Positions 42,960 to 50,576 are shown, numbered from the stretch's first letter. The stretch: 64,000 nucleotides of DNA from an uncultured Bacteroidia bacterium (GCA_902770835.1 CACXUM010000004.1:25149-89148); one strand, 5' to 3'. A program made the numbers and translations. Notes: generated by a model not told the origin, from the letters alone.

Positions 42960-44099
42960 ATGAGTAAGTCGATAAACATTTTGGACAAGGATTATATCCA
43001 ATGGATCAAAGAATTGAGCAGCCGTTACCGCAGAAGCCAGATTAAGGCGGCGGTGAAGGTGAACGAGGAGATGCTACGGTTTTATTGGGAACTGGGGCGG
43101 GATATTGTGGAGAAAAAGGCCGAAAGTCGATGGGGCAGCGGGTTTATGAAGAATTTGAGTTATGATTTGAAAGCAGCCAACCCTGATGCTACTTGTTTTT
43201 CGCAAACGAACTTGTTGTATATGAAGAACTTCTATCTTCTTTTTCCTCCCCAAACGGAAATTGCTCCCCAAGTTGGGGAGCAATTGGAGCCAGCAAACAA
43301 AATCACTCCCCAACTTGGGGAGCAAAATAAAACTGTTCAAGTTGAACAGGCTGGCACTCCTTTGTTTATGATTCCTTGGGGACATTATAAACTCTTGATT
43401 GATAAATTCAAAAAGAAAATGTCTCACAAAGAAGCCTGGTTTTATGTGACAAAAACCATAGAAAACGATTGGAGTAGAGATATGTTGCTTAATGTTATTG
43501 ACTCCGACCTTTATCATCGTGAAGGAAAGGCTTTGTCAAATTTTTGTTCAACATTGCCCAAGGAATTAGGAAGTCTCGCCCAAGAACTTACAAAGGATCC
43601 ATACAATTTCGCTTTCACGGGAATAATGGGGCGCTACAACGAGCGTTTGTTGAAGGATGCCTTGTTAGACAACATTACCCGATTCTTGGTGGAGCTTGGG
43701 ACGGGATTTGCATACGTTGGCAAGGAATATCGTTTGCAAGTGGGCGAAAGGGAGCAGTTTATAGATTTGCTGTTCTATAACCTGAATCTGTCTTGTTATG
43801 TGGTGGTTGAGGTGAAAATCGGGAAGTTCGAGTTTGCCGACGTGGGGCAGTTGGGAGGCTATGTCGTTTCGTGCAACCATATTCTCCGCAAGGAAGGCCG
43901 CGACAATCCCACCATTGGCCTGCTCATCTGCAAGGAGAAAGACCGCATCCAAGCCCAATATGCCTTGGAATCGAGCAGCCAGCCTTTGGGAATCTCGGAG
44001 TACGAGTTGGAAAAGTTCTATCCCGAAAAAATAGAAGGCACGATTCCGACCATCAAGGAGATTGAGGAGAAGTTGAAGGAAATGAATAAAACCCATTGA
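42960..44099 (+). CDS. DUF1016 (YhcG-type) PD-(D/E)XK nuclease-domain protein
   Basis: 379 aa. The N-terminal DUF1016_N domain (about 1-160) has the pattern IKAAVKVNEEMLRFYWELGR, KNLSYDLKAANPD, FSQTNLLYMKNFY. The C-terminal nuclease-like domain (about 195-355) has YRLQVGEREQFIDLLFYNL, then CYVVVEVKIGKFEFADVGQL, with the D...ExK core. Such genes are frequent in accessory and defence regions, often next to restriction-modification loci as here; activity is mostly unproven. The linker holds two copies of a PQ(V/L)GEQ peptide encoded by strong palindromes (43259-43285, 43306-43322). Convergent with the methyltransferase gene. Confidence 0.88.
   Translation: MSKSINILDKDYIQWIKELSSRYRRSQIKAAVKVNEEMLRFYWELGRDIVEKKAESRWGSGFMKNLSYDLKAANPDATCFSQTNLLYMKNFYLLFPPQTEIAPQVGEQLEPANKITPQLGEQNKTVQVEQAGTPLFMIPWGHYKLLIDKFKKKMSHKEAWFYVTKTIENDWSRDMLLNVIDSDLYHREGKALSNFCSTLPKELGSLAQELTKDPYNFAFTGIMGRYNERLLKDALLDNITRFLVELGTGFAYVGKEYRLQVGEREQFIDLLFYNLNLSCYVVVEVKIGKFEFADVGQLGGYVVSCNHILRKEGRDNPTIGLLICKEKDRIQAQYALESSSQPLGISEYELEKFYPEKIEGTIPTIKEIEEKLKEMNKTH
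43259..43322. repeat. Two palindromes inside the DUF1016 gene linker
   Basis: 43259-43285: 13-bp perfect arms (AATTGCTCCCCAA and its complement) around a single G. 43306-43322: 8-bp arms (CTCCCCAA / TTGGGGAG) around a C. They encode a repeated PQVGEQ/PQLGEQ peptide. Confidence 0.7.
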
Positions 44100-44180
44100 T
44101 GGTATTGATTATCAATGCAATCACCAAATTGGCAGAAGATTCTTGCGACGCTGTCGCAAAGATTCTCAGATGGCAAACAA

Positions 44181-46172
44181 TTAGTTCAAAACTATGTTAT
44201 TAATGAGTTTAGAACTCTCAATACGCAAAGCAAACGAATGCTCCATTTTTTGAGCAATATCACGAATGGTTTCATCGTCTGGCAAATAGACCAAAACATT
44301 CATCAAATCATTGTCGGAAACATTTGGTATGGCAGCACCGGTACGGTACATCATCATTTGTTTCAGAAACAACTCACTATGTAAATAATAAAGTAAATAA
44401 TAGGGATTGATTTGAGGATTGCGTAAAACTCTAAAGCCATTTGTGCATATTGCACCCTCATATTCGGAGTTGACCAATGCTGTTGCGTGTTTTTTCGTCC
44501 CCACGGAGTTGCCAGCAATGGCAGTGACAATATCGTTTTGTTTCAATTCGTATGAGGCTCTACTGGGCAACTCGTGAACCAAATACGGTGTTGAATTAAT
44601 TATTTCAAAGGAATTGGCATTGATGTCTGACAATTCAACGTACTCAACGGTGGCGTTTTTGTCTTTCAATTTTGAGCTTTTCGATTTCACTATTTCCACG
44701 ATGTCGCCAAGTCGGACGGAGTTTTTTGACAGTTTGTCAAGAATCATTTGGTTTTCAGGAGAATAAAAGTCATAGTCGAAGCGTCCGTTCAATTCATTGT
44801 AATTGATGGAAAAAGAGTTGTCGCTATGGATTTCTCCTGCCTTTTGGAATTGTTTGTAGTCAATCACAATTTGGCTGAAATCTTCGTCTAAAACGGGAAC
44901 GCCATTTTCAGAAATCACTTGACCGTATTTGTCTTTTTTATAAGTAGGTGTTCCGTTTTTGTTGCCCATGTAGCCAAGTTTTTTGACTTTCCCAAAAAAC
45001 AATGGGTATTGCTGACGAAGATTGGTGGTTTCTTTTTCCAAAAACAACAGCGAAGTCTTGACCCCTGTACCGTATGGAATAAAAGTTTCTTGTGGAAGAT
45101 TTACAATTCCCAATATCTTGGCTTTTTGCTTGATGTAATAACGAAGATACTCTAAAGAGGGATTCTCAAAATGACCATTGGGCAAAACTATGGCCATCCT
45201 CCCGCCTTCTTTTAGAAGTTGCAGGCATCGCTCTACAAAAAGGATTTCGGCGGGTTGTCCATTGGTCAAGGTTCTAGTTTTGATAAAACCGTTTGGGGTT
45301 TTTGTCCATTTGTAACCTAAATCAAATTTGGTAAGAATCTGGTTGTCTGTGATTTTTCCAGCAGTGCCAAACGGAGGGTTGGTCAAAAGGACATCAAAAC
45401 CTTTATTGATGTTTTCGTTGTGTTCAGACAAAAGTAATTTGACAGCATCAAGGTCATCAAGCGAGTTGTGACAAACGATATTGCTTTTCACATTGGCTTC
45501 AAGCAATAGTTTCATTCTCGCTATTTTGGTGATATCCTTGTTAATATCCATGCCAAAAATCAGGTTCGAAATCAAGTCTTCTTTTTTTGCGTGTGGGGCG
45601 TTTTTCAAAATATGGCGAAAAGCGGAAAAGATGAATCCTCCACTGCCGCAACAAGGGTCTATTATGCTTTCGCCCAGTTTTGGGTCAATCATTTCAACAC
45701 AGAAATCAATTACTGGTTCAGGTGTGAAAAACTGTCCTTTCCCGTCTTTTTCTTTGTGGGAAAGGAATTTTTGGAAAGCCAATCCTTTGGCATCGTTTGT
45801 CGAATCGGTCAAAGAGATGGCTTGCAGTTTGTTAACCACAAATCCTAATGACATATTTGACAATTTGATTCTTTCGTCAGAATCAAACATGTCAGGGTAT
45901 TCGGTTTTGGTTTGCTCAAACAATTCCGTTATCCTTTCATAGATGTTTGTGACGGAATTGTTCTTCCGTAAAGCCTGAAACTCGTCGGAAGAGATATGGA
46001 ACAGCCTCAAATGATTGTTCTCGTCGAAAATCTTGACGAATAGTATTTTTAAGAACTCATTTAACGTTTGTTGAGGCGACAAGCCATCGTTGGCATATAT
46101 GAAATCGTGAATCTCCTCAAACCTTTTAAGCAGGTTGTCTTCAGGTTTTAGTTCAAAATCAAATAATTGCAT
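44181..46172 (-). CDS. N6-adenine DNA methyltransferase fused to a target-recognition (HsdS-like) domain
   Basis: 663 aa. Helical HsdM-like N-terminus (about 1-120), then a class gamma amino-methyltransferase: GKGQFFTPEPVIDF, DPCCGSGGF (172-180, SAM site) and TNPPFGT (265-271, catalytic NPPF). From about 455 a specificity module with one recognisable HsdS-type TRD follows (VRLGDIVEIVKSK, KQNDIVTAIAGNSVGTKKHA, GAICTNGFRVLRNP, IPNVSDNDLMNVLVYLP). M and S functions in one chain are seen in Type IIG-like enzymes and some Type I-derived systems. I start at MQLFDFELKP (46172). A good promoter lies upstream at 46232-46201. The partner nuclease is separate, immediately upstream. Confidence 0.9.
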   Translation of the reverse strand: MQLFDFELKPEDNLLKRFEEIHDFIYANDGLSPQQTLNEFLKILFVKIFDENNHLRLFHISSDEFQALRKNNSVTNIYERITELFEQTKTEYPDMFDSDERIKLSNMSLGFVVNKLQAISLTDSTNDAKGLAFQKFLSHKEKDGKGQFFTPEPVIDFCVEMIDPKLGESIIDPCCGSGGFIFSAFRHILKNAPHAKKEDLISNLIFGMDINKDITKIARMKLLLEANVKSNIVCHNSLDDLDAVKLLLSEHNENINKGFDVLLTNPPFGTAGKITDNQILTKFDLGYKWTKTPNGFIKTRTLTNGQPAEILFVERCLQLLKEGGRMAIVLPNGHFENPSLEYLRYYIKQKAKILGIVNLPQETFIPYGTGVKTSLLFLEKETTNLRQQYPLFFGKVKKLGYMGNKNGTPTYKKDKYGQVISENGVPVLDEDFSQIVIDYKQFQKAGEIHSDNSFSINYNELNGRFDYDFYSPENQMILDKLSKNSVRLGDIVEIVKSKSSKLKDKNATVEYVELSDINANSFEIINSTPYLVHELPSRASYELKQNDIVTAIAGNSVGTKKHATALVNSEYEGAICTNGFRVLRNPQINPYYLLYYLHSELFLKQMMMYRTGAAIPNVSDNDLMNVLVYLPDDETIRDIAQKMEHSFALRIESSKLINNIVLN

Positions 46173-46200
46173 GTCAAATGTGTTTTTGTCATTTAGATGG

Positions 46201-46232
46201 CAAAAATAACACACATTTGTGTAATATGCAAA
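46201..46232 (-). promoter_or_regulatory. Promoter of the methyltransferase gene with internal palindrome
   Basis: On the minus strand TTTG (46232-46229), 20-base spacer, TATTTTTG (46208-46201). The spacer contains the palindrome ACACA-TT-TGTGT (46211-46222), well placed for an operator. The promoter overlaps the 3' flank of the restriction gene, so the methylase can be made without the nuclease. Confidence 0.65.
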
Positions 46233-47189
46233 TTATCGTCTGTCTAATTGCGATTCGTCCATTTTTCTTGGTTTTGGATTTGATTCTTTGATGCAGGTGT
46301 CCAAATCGTCATACCAAGGTCGTAACAATTTGTGTCGTTCGAAGTTGTCTTTAGCGGTCAAAATGTCAATGGTGTAGTTTTGTTGTAAATGGTTCGGTGC
46401 TTTGGCTTGATGGTTTAAGTCTTGGCTGTTTACAAACACAAACTCATGTTTTCCAGTCCTTAAGAACAAGTCGAGGCATAAGATGTTGAATTCGGATGCC
46501 AAAGGGCCAGTGCTTTTGATGCCCAACTCGTCGGTTCGCGTTGAAGGCATGTGTGTTTGTATAAGGCGAATTGGGGCTTTTAGATCCCAATAGGCGTCTT
46601 CCGAAAAGTCTTTTTCTTGAAAACCATCAAGCCATTTCTTGATTTCTTCTTTTGAATTCCATAAACCTGACAGATTCGGAATACCTGGACCCGGATTTTC
46701 TTTCAACCATTTGAAGTCAGGGAATGGTTTCCCATGATTAGCAGCCAACCATGCTTCTTTAGCCATGTTGTATGCTCTTATTCCACTATTATAGATACTA
46801 TTGATATGTTCTCCTCTTTTAACCGAGTGTTTTTCAAGCATTGTCAGGCATGATGAAAGTTTTGTTAGATTGGCTCGTTTTTCAGCATTGGATTTTACGC
46901 TTTTACATTCAACAACAAACCATTCGTCTTTCTTGTTTCCTTTGTTCCTTATGTAAAAGTCGCCTCGTGCATCTTCGCTTTTCGCATCATAGCCGCCGTC
47001 GGGCTTCTCCTTGATTCTCAATACTTCATATCCTTTTTCTTCAGCATATTTCTTGAAAAGTTGCTCTCCGATGGCACCGAAAAGATATCCTTCAGCACCA
47101 TGACTGTTTGTCAAAATATCAAGAAGAGAGTTCCCGTCAATTCCAAACTTGTTTTTTGCTAAGTCATCTAATGTAGTCATGGTTTTCAA
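46233..47189 (-). CDS. Restriction endonuclease of the C-R-M system (PD-(D/E)XK)
   Basis: 318 aa. A PD-(D/E)XK core lies at about 65-97: KPDGGYDAKSEDARGDFYI (D77) followed by DEWFVVECKSVKS (E94, K96). Preceding helices (GYLFGAIGEQLFKKYAEEKG) fit the start of a restriction fold. The remaining ~220 residues include PGPGIPNLSGLWNSKEEIKK and an apparent partner- or DNA-binding region I cannot assign. The gene overlaps the controller gene by up to 26 bases and is followed 60 bases later by the methyltransferase. Specificity would come from the methylase TRD or from its own C-terminus. MTTLDDL three codons in is an alternative start. Confidence 0.82.
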   Translation of the reverse strand: MKTMTTLDDLAKNKFGIDGNSLLDILTNSHGAEGYLFGAIGEQLFKKYAEEKGYEVLRIKEKPDGGYDAKSEDARGDFYIRNKGNKKDEWFVVECKSVKSNAEKRANLTKLSSCLTMLEKHSVKRGEHINSIYNSGIRAYNMAKEAWLAANHGKPFPDFKWLKENPGPGIPNLSGLWNSKEEIKKWLDGFQEKDFSEDAYWDLKAPIRLIQTHMPSTRTDELGIKSTGPLASEFNILCLDLFLRTGKHEFVFVNSQDLNHQAKAPNHLQQNYTIDILTAKDNFERHKLLRPWYDDLDTCIKESNPKPRKMDESQLDRR

Positions 47190-47394
47190 TCATTTTAAAT
47201 AGTTCGCTTATTGGTATTTGAAAGTAATTGCAAAGCTTTTCGATTATTTCCAAAGACACATTTCGAGAGCCTTTTTCGATGTCACCAATGTAGGTTCTGT
47301 CGATTTCGGCATCAAGAGCCAAACGTTCTTGAGATATGCCTTTGTTGTTCCGTAATTCTTTGATTACCAATCCAAATCTTTCTTGTATTTTCAT
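47164..47394 (-). CDS. XRE-family controller (C) protein of the restriction-modification system
   Basis: 76 aa. A single HTH_3 domain: MKIQERFGLVIKELRNNKGI, SQERLALDAEIDRTYIGDIEKG, SRNVSLEIIEKLCNYFQI, close in size and pattern to C proteins of Type II systems. These activate their own and the nuclease gene after a delay, so that methylation comes first. Start at MKIQERFG; the longer reading from 47436 would run through the likely operator (47422-47442). Its stop overlaps the nuclease start, so the two genes are translated together. Confidence 0.85.
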   Translation of the reverse strand: MKIQERFGLVIKELRNNKGISQERLALDAEIDRTYIGDIEKGSRNVSLEIIEKLCNYFQIPISELFKMIENHDYIR

Positions 47395-47421
47395 TTTGCA
47401 AAGTTCTATAAATGAGGATGA

Positions 47422-47442
47422 TTGTACAACGGACAATAGTCC
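47422..47442. promoter_or_regulatory. Candidate C-box operator of the controller gene
   Basis: Two adjacent palindromes, TTGTACAA (47422-47429) and GGAC-AATA-GTCC (47431-47442), 28-48 bases upstream of the controller ATG, where C-protein operators usually lie. The match is by layout; the bases differ from the best-known C-boxes. Confidence 0.45.
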
Positions 47443-47472
47443 TCAAATTACTTGTTTGTATTAAAACATTTT

Positions 47473-47505
47473 TTTGTGAATAGAACAAGAATTTCTGTAA
47501 TTTTG
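47473..47505 (+). promoter_or_regulatory. Promoter directed at the DUF1016 fragment
   Basis: TTTG (47473-47476), 21-base spacer, TAATTTTG (47498-47505). It faces the DUF1016 remnant at 47657 and pbpC beyond it. Confidence 0.6.
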
Positions 47506-47513
47506 CATTCAAG

Positions 47514-47582
47514 TTGGGGCCAATCCCCAATTCAGGCGAATTTGCAATTCGCCCGCAGTGAGTATAAGAATTTGAAATTCGG
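47514..47582. repeat. Three-hairpin palindromic element (REP-like), copy 2
   Basis: TTGGGG-N5-CCCCAA (47514-47530), GGCGAATT-TGC-AATTCGCC (47535-47553, perfect) and GAATTT-G-AAATTC (47568-47580). Built like the element at 34230-34276, with shared GAATTTGCAAT bases. It would lie in the leader of the DUF1016 fragment. Confidence 0.55.
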
Positions 47583-47656
47583 AAACAACAAATGAAAAAT
47601 AGTAGGATAAACCTGATGCTTACCGTTTCGAGATAAAAAGACAACAAAGTAGAAAT

Positions 47657-48088
47657 ATGGAACAATCTCAAATAACAAAGGAATATTTTCAGGCAGTAAA
47701 AGCCATCAAACAGGCCATTTTGGAGAGCCGTTATAGGGCGGCTCGTTTGGTGAACAAGGAGGTGCTTGCCCTTTATTATGCCATCGGAGGCTTTATTTCG
47801 TTGAGAAGTAGGACAGCCCAATGGGGCACCAATGCCATCGGGGTCATTTCCGAATTGTTGCAGCAAGAACTGCCTGGATTGCGCGGCTTTTCGGAAACGA
47901 ACATCAAGCGAATGCGTATTTTTTACGAGGAATGGAGAGGTCTGTTTGAAAATCGTCCGCCAGTAGCGGACGAATTAACCGACGTGATTATCCCTATGGG
48001 TAGCAATTTTATCAACTATCGAAAAAGATCCTGGTTCACGAACTACAACGATAAACGCCAGTACTGGCATACCCGTCAAGAGTGTTGA
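47657..48088 (+). pseudogene. Truncated DUF1016 N-terminal domain, joined out of frame to other sequence
   Basis: 143 codons. Residues 1-100 match the DUF1016 N-terminal domain (AVKAIKQAILESRYRAARLV, LALYYAIGGFIS, FSETNIKRMRIFYEEW), a divergent relative of the gene at 42960. After about residue 110 the match ends and the frame runs through sequence that, in a different frame, encodes the tail of another gene (47988-48188). The nuclease domain is absent, so this is a remnant. The promoter at 47473-47505 could still express it. Confidence 0.75.
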
Positions 48089-48188
48089 ACGTCATCTTTC
48101 TGAATTAAGTCGTGTAGGTATAATACATTATCAAGGGTCAAAAAAGACAGGAGGATATTACATTGCAAATCAGGATAATAATTTGTAG
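47988..48188 (+). pseudogene. 3' fragment of an ATP-binding/winged-helix protein gene
   Basis: In the frame of 47988 the sequence reads WVAILSTIEKDPGSRTTTI, NASTGIPVKSVERHLSELSR, VGIIHYQGSKKTGGYYIANQ and ends at TAG 48186-48188. This is a typical C-terminal winged helix of AlbA_2/HATPase-type predicted regulators (…RHLSEL..VGII.Y.GSKKTGGYY). No start and no upstream part of the gene are present, so the fragment was joined to the DUF1016 remnant at about 47985-48000. Confidence 0.7.
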
Positions 48189-48197
48189 TATGTAAAA

Positions 48198-48245
48198 ATG
48201 AGGGAGTAAGTGAGGGAATAAATGAGGGAGTAAATGAGGGAGTAA
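48198..48245 (+). repeat. Four tandem 12-bp units directly abutting the pbpC start codon
   Basis: ATGAGGGAGTAA, GTGAGGGAATAA, ATGAGGGAGTAA, ATGAGGGAGTAA, then the pbpC ATG at 48246. In one frame each unit is a complete start-Arg-Glu-stop mini-ORF with an internal GGGAG that could act as a ribosome-binding site. In another frame the units read Val-Asn/Ser-Glu-Gly, the repeat found in AlbA_2-type regulators, fitting the fragment just upstream. Confidence 0.85.
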
Positions 48246-50561
48246 ATGCAACCATTCAAAAAACATAAAAAACTCAAAATAGTATTGCTGGTTTTGGTCG
48301 GCCTTTTCATAGCCTTCCTCTGCATCCCCACGCCACGTTTCGACAAGCCGTATTCCACCGTCCTGACCGCGAAGAACGGCGAACTGCTCGGCGCAAAAAT
48401 CGCGGATGACGGACAATGGCGCTTCCCCGCAACGGACTGTTACTCACCGAAATACACGGCCTGCCTCTTGGAATACGAAGACCGCTGGTTTTTCTTGCAC
48501 GGGGGCTTCAACCCGATTTCGTTTGTCAAGGCGTTTCGCGACAATATGAGGGCAGGGGAGGTGGTGCGCGGCGGCAGCACGATTTCGATGCAGGTGGTGC
48601 GCATGTCGCGCGACAACCCACCTCGGACTTACGGCGAGAAACTGCTTGAAATCATTTTGGCCATGCGGTTGGAGTTGCATTACTCCAAGCGGAGCATCCT
48701 CAACCTTTATGCCGCCAACGCGCCTTTTGGGGGCAATGTGGTGGGCATCGACGCGGCGGCGTGGCGTTATTTCCACACCACGCCCGACGAACTCTCGTGG
48801 GGCGAGGCGGCGACTTTGGCCGTACTGCCCAACGCGCCGGCACTGATTCACCCCGGACGCTCTCGCAATCGTTTGGAACAGAAACGAAACGAGTTGCTTC
48901 AACGTTTGCCATACTCGAAAGCCTTCATTCCCAAGCGGTTCAACCTGCCAAAACTCTCCGAAGAGGATGCCGAATTGGCTATGATGGAAGACATTCCCGC
49001 GAGGCCTTTCGAGATGCCGATGTTGGCCTATCATTACCTCGCCGACCAAGAAAAACGACACCACGGCGAACAAATCAGCTCCACCATCGACATTAATTTG
49101 CAGCAGGCCGTTTTGGACATCATGAAGCACCATCATGTGGTGAATGTGATGAACAGTATCGACAATGCTGCCGTGTATGTGGTTGATTACCTGAATGATG
49201 AAATCCTTGCCTACGTCGGCAATAACCTCGATGCCGAGGATGCCGCGATGGTCGATATGGTGAAGGCACAACGCTCCACGGGCAGCATTTTGAAGCCTTT
49301 CCTCTTCGCCGCCATGCTCGACGAGGGAACGCTTTTGCCGCAAATGGTCTTGCCCGATGTGCCGATGAACCTTTACGGCTTCACTCCGAAGAACTACAGC
49401 GGCGAGTATTGGGGCGCGGTGCCCGCCGACAAAGCACTGCAAAACTCGCTCAACGCGCCGTTTGTACACCTGTTGCGCGAATACGGCCAACAGAAATTCC
49501 ACGCTTTGCTGAAGCAACTCCCGCTTCGTGGCATCGTTTTCGACGCCGACCACTACGGCCTCTCGCTCATCGTGGGTGGCAGCGAGGCTTCGCTGTTCGA
49601 CATCACCAATGCCTACGCGAAAATGGGGCGCAAGTTGGCCTCGTATGTCAATGAGAATTACAATGTTAAGGTCGATGAGAAGGAGTTGCCGTTTTCGGCG
49701 GAGGCCATCGCCGAGACTTTCAATGTAATGAAAGGCCTGACGCGCCCCGTGAGCCAGATAGGGTGGGGCGGTTTCGCCTCGTCGAAGCAGGTGGCGTGGA
49801 AAACGGGCACCAGTTTCGGCTTCAAGGACGCTTGGGCGGTGGGCCTCACCGACCGCTACGCCGTGGGCGTGTGGGTGGGCAACTCCGACGGCGAAGGTCG
49901 CCCGGGACTGACGGGCGTGGGCGCGGCGGCCCCCTTGCTGTTCGACGTGGTTTCCAAGTTGAACGACAGTTACCGCTATCCCGCCAATACCTCGGAAAGC
50001 ATTGAGATTGAGGTTTGTGCGGAGTCGGGCTACCCCAAGTCGGAGTATTGCCAAAATACCAAGAAAATCCGCGCTTGCAACGTGGAAAACCACACGGGCG
50101 TGTGCCCATATCATAAAAAGGTGTTCCTTGACGAATCGCGACAGTTCCGCGTGCAGCCCGACTGCTATCCTGTCGATCAAAAATGCTTCGAGGTGTACTA
50201 CGTTTTGCCGCCCGTGATGGAGTGGTTCTACAAGAGACATTCGCCGCTGTTTCGCCCGCTGCCGGCCTTCTATCCGGGCTGTGGCGCGGCGCACCCCGAC
50301 GAGGTGATGGCCTTCGTTTATCCCAAGAGCGATGCCAAGGTGACCATCCCCATCGGCATTCGCGGCGACCGCCAGCAGGTGATTTTCGAAATTGCGCACC
50401 GCAACCCGCAAAAGACCATTTTCTGGACCTTGAACGACCAATTCTTGGGTCAAACGCGCCTCAACCACCAAATGCCCATCGATGTGGAAAAAGGCACTTA
50501 TCGCCTTCGCTGTGTGGATGAAGATGGGGTTGAGTTAAATCGCAGAATTATAGTGCAATAA
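48246..50561 (+). CDS. pbpC: Penicillin-binding protein 1C (bifunctional glycosyltransferase/transpeptidase)
   Basis: 771 aa. One N-terminal membrane anchor (KIVLLVLVGLFIAFLCIP). Glycosyltransferase 51 domain (about 50-225) with LLEYEDRWFFLHGGFNP, RGGSTISMQVVRM and a PFGGNVVG loop. Transpeptidase with SILK (S347, K350), SLN (401-403) and KTG (519-521). The C-terminal BiPBP_C domain (about 680-771) ends VDEDGVELNRRIIVQ. It works in periplasmic peptidoglycan synthesis or repair. In E. coli the homologue is next to an alpha-2-macroglobulin gene; here about 7 kb of accessory DNA separates them. Its start codon follows directly on four 12-bp repeat units. Confidence 0.96.
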   Translation: MQPFKKHKKLKIVLLVLVGLFIAFLCIPTPRFDKPYSTVLTAKNGELLGAKIADDGQWRFPATDCYSPKYTACLLEYEDRWFFLHGGFNPISFVKAFRDNMRAGEVVRGGSTISMQVVRMSRDNPPRTYGEKLLEIILAMRLELHYSKRSILNLYAANAPFGGNVVGIDAAAWRYFHTTPDELSWGEAATLAVLPNAPALIHPGRSRNRLEQKRNELLQRLPYSKAFIPKRFNLPKLSEEDAELAMMEDIPARPFEMPMLAYHYLADQEKRHHGEQISSTIDINLQQAVLDIMKHHHVVNVMNSIDNAAVYVVDYLNDEILAYVGNNLDAEDAAMVDMVKAQRSTGSILKPFLFAAMLDEGTLLPQMVLPDVPMNLYGFTPKNYSGEYWGAVPADKALQNSLNAPFVHLLREYGQQKFHALLKQLPLRGIVFDADHYGLSLIVGGSEASLFDITNAYAKMGRKLASYVNENYNVKVDEKELPFSAEAIAETFNVMKGLTRPVSQIGWGGFASSKQVAWKTGTSFGFKDAWAVGLTDRYAVGVWVGNSDGEGRPGLTGVGAAAPLLFDVVSKLNDSYRYPANTSESIEIEVCAESGYPKSEYCQNTKKIRACNVENHTGVCPYHKKVFLDESRQFRVQPDCYPVDQKCFEVYYVLPPVMEWFYKRHSPLFRPLPAFYPGCGAAHPDEVMAFVYPKSDAKVTIPIGIRGDRQQVIFEIAHRNPQKTIFWTLNDQFLGQTRLNHQMPIDVEKGTYRLRCVDEDGVELNRRIIVQ

Positions 50562-50576
50562 CCCTGAAAACCATCT

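Noticed and set aside
44143-44159. Terminator between the convergent DUF1016 and methyltransferase genes
   Set aside because: TTGCGAC-GCT-GTCGCAA can fold, but there is no T-tract on either strand, so I did not list it as a terminator.
48444-50471. 675-residue ORF antisense to pbpC
   Set aside because: Shadow of pbpC caused by codon bias; no recognisable domain. Similar shadows antisense to the alpha-2-macroglobulin (38557-40563, 35755-37668) and ftsH (51652-53283) were rejected for the same reason.
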